Part shown: positions 51,619-60,200 of the stretch, piece after piece
How positions within the stretch are numbered: the stretch's first letter is position 1
How the letters are laid out: every line of letters begins with the position of its first letter
Translations under genes and position numbers: made by a program
Notes under the pieces: generated by a model
What the model was told of the DNA's origin: nothing
Databases searched by the model: none
Seen by the model: only the letters and a program-made list of their open reading frames with translations
Source of the DNA: CAZMNY01 sp964567745
GTDB lineage: Bacteria > Planctomycetota > Planctomycetia > Pirellulales > Pirellulaceae
Length of the DNA stretch: 64,000 nt
Reading direction: 5' to 3'
Assembly (NCBI GenBank): GCA_964567745.1
Contig: CAZMNY010000031.1
Location: 33,088 to 97,087 of the forward strand

Positions 51619-54252
51619 CTATTCCAGTGGCGGCGAAGCATATCGAATGACCGCGGATGTCGGAACGGAACGAAGCTCAACGGGTTGCAAGCCAGGAGAT
51701 TCAGCACGATTCGTTTGAGAACCGCCTAGAGAGCTCAACTCGCCTGGCGCATCTTGCCAGCTGATAGGGACCATCGGAGGCAAAGCGATCTCTTCCGCGT
51801 CCGCGTCGTTTGCCGCTTCTCCGCCGTCGATCGGGAATTCAATCCATTGACCTTCTGGGTCGAGAGTCATAATCCCTAACTCGCGATACAACCTCATTCG
51901 CGTTACGTAGTAATTGAGCCAGGCGGCAAGGAAATTGTTCTGAGTTGCCTGCAACGATCCCTGGGCGCTCAATAGATTGATCGCCGTCGTCTGATTGATT
52001 TGGTGGCGAGCCCCCGGCTGCAATGGGAGACGCGGCGGATTCAACAAGAGTTGAGTTTGATCGACCCGGCGCATCGCAATGGCGACGGCGCGGCGTTGAA
52101 TCTCCAGATTCTTGCGAAGCTGTTCAAGGTTGCGGAGCAGTGCTCGAAGCCCGAGGTGCAGCGAGTCACGAGACTGTATGAGATCGCGACGGCTTCGTTG
52201 GTAATTGATCAACGCTTCACGATAGGCGTTTCTTTCCAAGAGCCGAGTAAATGGCGCGTCAAACTCCAACCCCATCCTCATTGCCCCTGTCGGAGCTCGA
52301 AAACTGAGCGGATTGTTTTGCGCCGTTCGTATGTCGCCGCTTGCGGTCAGATTCAAGACAGACTGCAGCGCGTCGGCGTTGACTTGCACCAGACGCCATC
52401 GGTCGACAAGGGCTGCTCTACCGTTCATGAAGTCGAGGCGGTTATTCAAAGCAACTTGAAAAGCGTCCTCGGCCTCCAACTCGATTGGATCGACCGAGAT
52501 GACCTCAAGCCGAGCCTGTGCGGGGACCAGCGACAAGCGGGCGACAGTTTGCAGAAACTGCCCGACCCAAGTCGTTAGGCCTCGCAACGTCTCCTCTCGA
52601 GTCTCCTCCGAGAGCCGATCCTCGAGTGTCTTCAGTTTCGCCACCGCGACGTCGAAGCCCAAATCGCCCGCTACCAGGTCGGCCATTCGGTTGTGGAGCC
52701 GATTGCGGTCGGCGCGAAACTGCTCCTTATCTATGTCGGACATCGACGCTTCACGTTGCGGAACCATGTCATCCATGCGAGCCAGTTCAGTTTTTGCGTA
52801 TTCAAAACGCTGACGAACCGGCCCCATGAACCCATTGCACCGACTCAGTACATCCTCCAGCTCTTCAATGGCGGGTACGTCTGGCAGCTCGCCGAGGTCG
52901 GCCTGGAGCTCTAAGATCGACTCTTGTATCGCAGTCGACTCCCGCGAAAACAGTTGAAACTGACTGATCAAGCTCTGGTCAAGCTCCATCGGTAGATTCG
53001 GCGGCAAGCCAAGCGTCCGCGTTTTGTAATTGTCCAGCGCTAGTTCGAGCGAGTTGCGTCGAACAAGCAGCTCCGATCGTTGAGCTTCGACGCTTTGGCG
53101 GAATTGATCGACTTGCACGAGATCCGTCAGCTCGTTGTTGTACAAAGCGATAAGTCGATTCAATGTTCGCAGTTGCAGATTGAGATTGTCTTCGCTGTTG
53201 CGAATCTGCTGACGCTGCTGAAGCAGGCCGAGGTATCCGTTGACGCCGCCTTGCCCTGAAAACGATTGCAGGCTCGTGCTGCCGCCACCACGTTGCGGGC
53301 CAGTGACACCGAGTTCGCCAATCGCAATTTGCGTATAGAACCCTTGGCGGAACTGGCCGTAGGCGCGCAGGTTCGCGAGCAGCCGTCTCTCTTGTTGCGT
53401 CAGTTGTTCGAGCGCAATGTCTTTCCCAGCGCCGCGCAGCAGGGGCTGGATGAATGAGAAATTCGCGAGCGACGCCGAGAGGTTTGCGTCGCCGCCCGTA
53501 AATTCAAAAACGAACGAGTTGGCGAAGCCGACTAAGAGCTCGCCCGCTGTCGCAAGTTGTCGCTGAGCCAGCAATGCCGGATTGCCGCCAAACGGACGTC
53601 CGACAGTCAGCCTGTTGTTTTCGACACCGTCGCCATCAATCGCAGGGGTGATGACGAATCGCTTCAGCGTCGGACTGTAGCTGAGCTGTCTAGGAATCAA
53701 GGAACCGTTGTGAGCATACCGAGTGTCGTAGCCGCCATAGAATTGCGTGTCCAATCGAAAACGCTCGGCGGTCACGTCAAGTGCCGAAAGGTAGAGCGAT
53801 TCGAGTTGCCGCTGGTGGTTGGGCGAATGCAGATAAGCAAGACGGAGTGCCGAATTGACATCGAGCTTGACGGCACCCTCGTCGTCGACTTCGACATACT
53901 GGGAAAGCGCGTCGCGCCACGACGTATTCTCCAGATCGAGCCGTTCCCCGTTATCATGCCAATGCTTCCAGCCCTCCTTGCCATCCACGTAATGGAAGTA
54001 CGCGTGCGAGGCGGGGTCATCCGCAGGCATTGGGGGATGGTCAGGATCGTAGGCATCAAAATACCGACTGCGCGGGTCCATCTCGATGCTGTAATCCGGC
54101 GCGACCCACCTCGGATCGTGATTGCGCTCGTCGATCGCACCATATGCGTCACGATCCGCCTCGATTCGATACTGCGTGCGCGAGCAGCCCATGCAGATGC
54201 ACAACAGGCTGAGTAGCGTCGAGTTTATGGCTAGAATGGTCGCGGCGCGCAT
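51619..54252 (-). CDS. TolC-family outer-membrane efflux lipoprotein, unusually long
   Basis: The protein has 877 residues; TolC relatives are usually about 450-550. The signal ends CICMGC (lipobox), so the mature N-terminal Cys should be lipidated. The first ~130 residues are a polar, Asp/Tyr-rich extension (YRIEADRDAYGAIDERNHD, FDAYDPDHPPMPADD). The rest shows TolC-type features: VDVNSALRLAYLHSPNHQRQLESL, long coiled-coil stretches (ESILELQADLGELPDVPAIEELEDVL, ERLLANLRAYGQFR) and a second half with repeats of the same type (LNNRLDFMNGRAALVDRW, VNADALQSVLNLTASGD). It is divergent from the GT1 gene. It should form the outer channel of the exporter with the three adaptors. Confidence 0.9.
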   Translation of the reverse strand: MRAATILAINSTLLSLLCICMGCSRTQYRIEADRDAYGAIDERNHDPRWVAPDYSIEMDPRSRYFDAYDPDHPPMPADDPASHAYFHYVDGKEGWKHWHDNGERLDLENTSWRDALSQYVEVDDEGAVKLDVNSALRLAYLHSPNHQRQLESLYLSALDVTAERFRLDTQFYGGYDTRYAHNGSLIPRQLSYSPTLKRFVITPAIDGDGVENNRLTVGRPFGGNPALLAQRQLATAGELLVGFANSFVFEFTGGDANLSASLANFSFIQPLLRGAGKDIALEQLTQQERRLLANLRAYGQFRQGFYTQIAIGELGVTGPQRGGGSTSLQSFSGQGGVNGYLGLLQQRQQIRNSEDNLNLQLRTLNRLIALYNNELTDLVQVDQFRQSVEAQRSELLVRRNSLELALDNYKTRTLGLPPNLPMELDQSLISQFQLFSRESTAIQESILELQADLGELPDVPAIEELEDVLSRCNGFMGPVRQRFEYAKTELARMDDMVPQREASMSDIDKEQFRADRNRLHNRMADLVAGDLGFDVAVAKLKTLEDRLSEETREETLRGLTTWVGQFLQTVARLSLVPAQARLEVISVDPIELEAEDAFQVALNNRLDFMNGRAALVDRWRLVQVNADALQSVLNLTASGDIRTAQNNPLSFRAPTGAMRMGLEFDAPFTRLLERNAYREALINYQRSRRDLIQSRDSLHLGLRALLRNLEQLRKNLEIQRRAVAIAMRRVDQTQLLLNPPRLPLQPGARHQINQTTAINLLSAQGSLQATQNNFLAAWLNYYVTRMRLYRELGIMTLDPEGQWIEFPIDGGEAANDADAEEIALPPMVPISWQDAPGELSSLGGSQTNRAESPGLQPVELRSVPTSAVIRYASPPLE

Positions 54253-54556
54253 ATAACGGAACTCAATGCATCAGCGCGTACGCGACCGAGGCCGCGGTTC
54301 GGCATGTTTAGTTTCTGCTGGTCCCTCCCTTACCGTTTATCGTTATTGCAGCTACGCCGACTTTAACGATTTTGACGCTCACGTAATTTGGGGGGTTGGC
54401 TCCAAGTTTGTCCGGCTCTGCAGTGTGGCCCAAAAACTTGAGAACAGGTGTGGGTATCATGTCAGCGGAACCGGTCGTTTGTTGAAACGTGACTTGAGTT
54501 GCTCGCGGAACATCTCGGCGGTCAGCCAGTTGATTGCCGATTAGAACGGAGTCGCC
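54253..54556. other. Divergent intergenic region between TolC-like and GT1 genes
   Basis: There are 304 bases between divergent genes. A CGGAG lies five bases before the GT1 start. I see no gene and no firm promoter. Confidence 0.45.
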
Positions 54557-55807
54557 ATGGCGCACTTTGCCGTATCCTGCCCGGAGTCGCCAGGGCACCT
54601 CAACCCGATGACCACGCTGTTGCTCGAATTACAGCAGCGAGGACATGAAATAACTTGGATCGGGCTCGCCGATTTCGCAGAGCGAATCAAGCAACTAGGC
54701 TTCAACTCGATTGTGATTGGCGAAGACGTCTTTCCGATGGGGTCGTACGAGACCTTGATCGGTGAACTCGGTCGGCGATCTGGAATTTCCGCCATCCGGT
54801 ACACGGTTCAGCTGTTTGGCCGCGCAGCTCGAATGGGTTTGGAGGAAGGCATCCCGGCCGTCAAGTCGTGCGGCGCGAACGTGTTGATCTCGGACGAAAC
54901 CGTCTTCACAGCTCGAACATGCGGTGAGCTTTTGAACTTGCCGTGGATAACAGTCTGCAACGCGCTGCCCATGCATCCCGACGTGGACCTGCCGCCCAAC
55001 GGTCTGTCATGGCGGTATGGGAACGGGCTACTTTCGAGAGCGCGAAACGCCTTTGGCTACCAACTCGCATCGATTGCTCTCGGCGGTATCTTCCGCGAGA
55101 TTCGGCGATTCCGAAAGCGGCAAGGCATGGACAACTATCCGATGCTTCGAGAAAACGCCTCTCGCTTGGCGACGCTGGCCCAGATCCCTTCCGAATTCGA
55201 CTTTCCCCGGGCCAAGCGTCCGGACTGGCTGCATTACGTCGGAGCTCTTCATGACACGCGACGTCGTCCTCGCGTCGATTTCCCCTTCGATCGTCTCGAC
55301 GGAAGACGTCTGATTTACGCTTCGATGGGGACAGCCCAGAACCGGCTGCTGAATGTGTTTCGCATCATGGCCGAAGCATGTCAGTCGATCGATGCTCAAC
55401 TCGTGATTTCCTTGGGCGGAGGCGTCTCGCCGGAAACGCTCGGGCCGCTCGCCGGCGATCCCATCGTCGTCAAGTTTGCGCCTCAGTTGGAGCTGCTCCA
55501 ACGCGCCAGTCTTTTCATCACTCATGCCGGTATGAACTCGGCGGCAGAGTCGATTGCCGCTGGCGTTCCCATGGTCGCTATTCCGGTAACCAACGACCAA
55601 CCCTCAGTGGCGGCGCGAGTCCGACACCATCGATGCGGCAAGATGATACCGTTGAGATCAGTTTCCACAAGACGCTTGGCCCAGTTGGTGCGAACGGTGC
55701 TCGACGAGCCTAACTACGCCAAACAGATTCGGCGACAAGCGGCCGCAAACGAGCGAGCTGGCGGCGCAGCGCGCGCGGCGGAAATCATCGAAGACGCGAT
55801 TGGTTAG
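54557..55807 (+). CDS. GT1-family glycosyltransferase
   Basis: The protein has 416 residues starting at ATG 54557. It has the GT-B fold: N-terminal HFAVSCPESPGHLNPMTTLLLELQQRGHEITWIG and the C-terminal donor-binding motif HAGMNSAAESIAAGVPMVAIPVTNDQ. The C-terminal half also has VVKFAPQLELLQRASLFITHAG. It transfers a sugar from a nucleotide donor to a small acceptor such as a lipid, sterol or aromatic; the acceptor is unknown. It is divergent from the TolC-like gene. A biosynthetic partner is not visible beside it. Confidence 0.9.
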   Translation: MAHFAVSCPESPGHLNPMTTLLLELQQRGHEITWIGLADFAERIKQLGFNSIVIGEDVFPMGSYETLIGELGRRSGISAIRYTVQLFGRAARMGLEEGIPAVKSCGANVLISDETVFTARTCGELLNLPWITVCNALPMHPDVDLPPNGLSWRYGNGLLSRARNAFGYQLASIALGGIFREIRRFRKRQGMDNYPMLRENASRLATLAQIPSEFDFPRAKRPDWLHYVGALHDTRRRPRVDFPFDRLDGRRLIYASMGTAQNRLLNVFRIMAEACQSIDAQLVISLGGGVSPETLGPLAGDPIVVKFAPQLELLQRASLFITHAGMNSAAESIAAGVPMVAIPVTNDQPSVAARVRHHRCGKMIPLRSVSTRRLAQLVRTVLDEPNYAKQIRRQAAANERAGGAARAAEIIEDAIG

Positions 55808-55974
55808 TGGGCGTAGAACGGCTCAATTGCGAGTCAGAATCGGCCGACCTGTTCTGGTCCAACCTGTTGCTAAAGCATCGCCACTGGCGGATATTTTAGG
55901 TGTCGCATGACGGCGCAACGACAGACGTCCTGCCGACCACGCGTGTGGCGAAACAAACGACCAAGGATCAATTC

Positions 55975-57138
55975 ATGAGAATAAGCACCGAAGGGATTTT
56001 GACCACACACGTTGGAAGTCTTGCTCGCCCGAAACGGCAGCTTGAGCTTCTCTTCGCGAAGGAACGAGGCGAAGACTATGACGGCAACGAGTTTGAATCG
56101 TCGACCCGCCAGGCCGTCGACGATATCGTCTCCTCGCAGGCGACCGCTGGCATTGATATTGTGTGTGACGGGGAACAAGGCAAGTCGAGCTTTCTTACCT
56201 ACATCGCGGAACGCTTGGACGGGTTCTCCCCATGCGAGCATCAAGGCGAGGATCTTTGGATCGATTCAAGAGAGACTCTTGCATTTCCGGAATTCTATGA
56301 CGCCCATCGAAAGGCCCGCGAAGGCCTCATTGCCCAGCCGGTCAAATTGCAATGCACCGGACCGGTCCAGTACGTCGGTCATGAGATACTGAAACGTGAA
56401 ATCGCCAACTTGAAATCGGCGGCCGAAAAGCATGGCGTCGCGGAGGCGTTCATGACCGCCGTGTCGCCATCCGATGTTGAAGGCCAACAGTCCAATGCGT
56501 TTTACGCTTCCGACGAAGCGTATCTCTTCGCGATCGCCGATGCGATGCATCACGAATACAAGGCAATTGTCGACTCGGGACTGATCCTGCAAATCGACGA
56601 CCCGAGGTTGTTGACGTATTACATTTCACGTCCCGATCTGACTGTCGATGATTGCCGCAAGTGGGCCGAATTGCGAGTTGAAGCGCTCAATCACGCGTTA
56701 AAAGGACTGCCCGAGGGTCGCGTTCGCTTCCACACCTGCTATGGGATCAATATCGGCCCCCGCGTTCACGAAATGAATCTGGCCGATGTCGTCGACATCA
56801 TGCTCAGGATCAATGCCGGGGCGTACTTATTTGAAGCGGGAAACCCGCGACACGAACACGAATGGACGGTTTGGCAAGATGTGAAACTGCCGGAGGGAAA
56901 GATCATTATCCCCGGCGTCATTTCTCACTCGACGCCGCTTGTGGAGCACCCCGAATTGATCGCTCAGCGGCTCGTTCGATTCGCCAACATCGTCGGCAGA
57001 GAAAACGTCATCGGCGGTAGCGACTGCGGCTTTGCCTCATTCGCCGCCACGGAACAAGAAATTCATCCGAGCATCGTGTGGGCCAAGTTCAAGAATCTCG
57101 CTGAAGGCGCCAAAATCGCTTCGAAGGAATTATTCTGA
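55975..57138 (+). CDS. MetE-like (cobalamin-independent methionine synthase II family) enzyme
   Basis: I choose ATG 55975, preceded by AAGGAT; 387 residues. It follows the C-terminal TIM-barrel half of MetE: TTHVGSLARPKRQ, ATAGIDIVCDGEQGK, and the zinc-ligand motifs FHTCYG (His ~253, Cys ~255) and GGSDCGF (Cys ~350). Full MetE (about 750 residues) has an additional N-terminal half; short relatives like this one are often annotated as homocysteine or related methyltransferases. The methyl donor and acceptor are uncertain. Confidence 0.85.
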   Translation: MRISTEGILTTHVGSLARPKRQLELLFAKERGEDYDGNEFESSTRQAVDDIVSSQATAGIDIVCDGEQGKSSFLTYIAERLDGFSPCEHQGEDLWIDSRETLAFPEFYDAHRKAREGLIAQPVKLQCTGPVQYVGHEILKREIANLKSAAEKHGVAEAFMTAVSPSDVEGQQSNAFYASDEAYLFAIADAMHHEYKAIVDSGLILQIDDPRLLTYYISRPDLTVDDCRKWAELRVEALNHALKGLPEGRVRFHTCYGINIGPRVHEMNLADVVDIMLRINAGAYLFEAGNPRHEHEWTVWQDVKLPEGKIIIPGVISHSTPLVEHPELIAQRLVRFANIVGRENVIGGSDCGFASFAATEQEIHPSIVWAKFKNLAEGAKIASKELF

Positions 57139-57283
57139 GAGAGCATACGTTCGGCAAATTGGATTAGCGGGACGCGCGGAGACGCCGAGCACGCGGAGGT
57201 AAGATGATATCCTTTCTTCGCACTCCTCGCGGCTCAGCGTGAGACCTGACCCGCCGACAGCTCTCATTGACGGAGCACAACTA

Positions 57284-60200
57284 ATGAAGAATCCACTATT
57301 GATCGCAACGCTCGTTCTGCTTCTATCACAATGCGGCGCACCTTCAACCAGCGCCGCTGAATCGGGCTCAATCTTTCGCGCTGGAGCCGCCTCGGTCGAT
57401 ATCTCCCCGAAGACTTTGCCGGCCTTGATGAACGGCGGTTTCCTTCAGAATCGCTCCAACCGCATCGTCGATCCGCTGTTTGCGAGAGCGCTCGTTCTCA
57501 GTGATGGAAACGAAAAGCTCGCCATTGTGATCGTCGATTCATGCATGTTTCCCACTTCGCTATGCGATCAAATCAAACGACTGGCATCCCAAGAGACGGG
57601 AATCCCAACGGATCGCATCTTGATTAGCGCAACGCACACCCATACCGCGCCGGCCGCGATGAGGTGTCTTGGGTGTGACGCGGACCAAGCCTATGTCGAT
57701 TATGTTCCGGCTCAAGTCGCAAAGTCGATTGTGAATGCGAACGCCAACCTCAGCCCCGCCAAGTTTGGCTGGGCCATTGCCGATGGAGGAGACTTAACGA
57801 ATTGCCGTCGCTGGATCACGCGCAGCGATCGCATGGGCAAAGACCCATTCGATGGGCGAACCGTGCGAGCGATGATGCACCCTGGCTATCAGAACCCCGA
57901 CTACGCCAGCCCTGCCGGGCCGATCGATCCCTGGCTCACTGTGCTCAGCGTCGTATCGGCGAAAGACAATTCGCCCATTTGCGTCATGGCGAATCTATCA
58001 ATGCACTACTTCGGAGGACCCGGTTTCTCCGCAGACTATTACGGCGAAGTCGCGCGCGCGCTCGAAACGCAAATTGAAAAAGCGAGCGGCAAGACCGCTT
58101 CGGGTTTCGTCGGCATCATGTCGCAGGGAACCAGCGGCGATCTGCACTGGATGGACTACGGCAAGCCTCGCAGCGGCATCAGTCGGCAGCAGTATTCCGC
58201 GAAAGTAGCGGATCGCGTTCTTCAAACGTGGAAGACGATCGAGCATGGAGACGACCTGTCATTGGCCATGGAGGAAAAGAGATTGACTATTGGCCGTCGC
58301 ACGCCGTCGCTCGAGCGCCGCGAGTGGGCTCGGCCGATCAACGCAGCTCGCGGAGACATGGCGCCCAGAAACCGAGTCGAAGTTTATGCGCGCGAGGCGG
58401 AATGGATCCACGAAAACCCCAAAACGGAAGTCGTCCTTCAAGCAGTTCGCATCGGCGAGCTCGCCATCACAGCGATTCCAAACGAGGTTTACGGCATCAC
58501 CGGCTTGAAGCTGAAGCGGCAAAGTCCGCTCGCCGCGACTTTCAATTTGGAACTGGCCAACGGCGCGACGGGCTACATCCCACCGCCCGAACAACATCGA
58601 CTCGGCGGTTACACCACTTGGCCGGCTCGAACGGCTGGCCTGGAGAAACAAGCCGAACCGCGAATCGTCGAAACTCTTTTGAGCCTGCTGGAATCCGTCA
58701 CATACTCAAAACGCCGGCCATTGGAAATCTCTTCCTCGGATTACTCGTCGGCATTAACCGACCGAAAGCCAATCGCGTACTGGCGTATGGAGGACATGGT
58801 CTCCACGCGTGCCGAAGACGCGGTGCAAGACAGCCACGCGAACTACCACGGCGGCGTCGCGTTATTCCTTCCCGGCCCGGATGCCCGCGGATTTCAGGCC
58901 GGCGACTATGGAAATCGGTCGGTCTACCTTGCCGGCGGATACGTCGAGGCCAAGATCGATCATCTGCACGATAAATACGCCATCTCGATGTGGTTTGCCA
59001 ATTCGCTTCCCGCCGAGGTCCGAGATGTCACTGGCGTTTTGCTCTCAACCGGATCAGAAACACTGCTCATCGCGGGGAAGACCGCTGGCGAACATACGGG
59101 AAAACTGGTGCTTCGATGTGGTACTCAATCGTTCGCCGGCAAGACGCGATTGAGCACGAAACATTGGCACAGTGTTACGATTTCAAGAGAAGAGAATCGA
59201 GTCCGTGTCTACCTGAACGGAAGTGCAAAGCCAGAGATCGACGCCGTGACCGCTCCGCCGAAGGTTGTGAATCGATTGTTAATCGGCAGCGATGGCAATC
59301 TCGATTCTACGCTCGACGGCAAAGTCGACGAGATCGCCGTGTTCGATCGCCCGTTGGATGCGAGCGACATCGTTGCGCTATATAAGACATCAGGCATGAC
59401 GCTTCCGCCACGCCGCAAGCTGACGGTTGTTTTGGGCGCGAAACCGACCGACGCAGCATCTCGCAAGAAGTACTCAGACGCTGTTCTCGCATCGAAACCC
59501 GTCGCTTTCTGGAGACTCCACGACGAAACGAATAAAGTGGCCAGAGACTCGGCAGGCAAACACTCGGCGAGTTACGAGAAAGGGGCGTCGCCGCTCTGGA
59601 AAGACGCTCCAAACTTCTTCGGCGGTCGAGTGAAAGCGAAGGTTCCCAAGCTGGGCAACAGGTATAGCGTGGAGTTGTGGTTCCGCAATGAGCTGCCAGT
59701 CGGCGCGCGCCCTGTGACGGCTTACTTGTTCTCGCGCGCCGTCGACGGCGTGGATGGGGCACCAGGCGACAACCTCGGAGTCGGCGGCACGTATTCCAAT
59801 AGCGGTCAACTGATTTTGTTCAATGGAAATGAGCGCGATCAACTTGTCGCCGGTCCCACGCGTCTCGCGCCTGGCAGCTGGTCGCACGTGGTGATGGTTC
59901 GTGAAGAGCAAAGAGTAACGATCTATCTCAACGGCGATCCGAAGCCCGAAATTGCCGGAACGCTGCCGATTGGTTATCCCGCGAATTGCGATGACATCCT
60001 GCTCGGCGGACGAGGCGATAATTTTGCCAATCTACAAGGCATGCTCGATGAAGTTGCAATTTACGATCGAGCATTGACTCCGCAGGATGTGAAGAACCAC
60101 TTCGACGCGGCGGGGGTCAAGTTGGTCGAAAAAGTATCGGCCGCCATGCCTGCCAAGCCGACTCCTACTGAAGTGGCCGAAGCGATCAAGACGATTCGAG

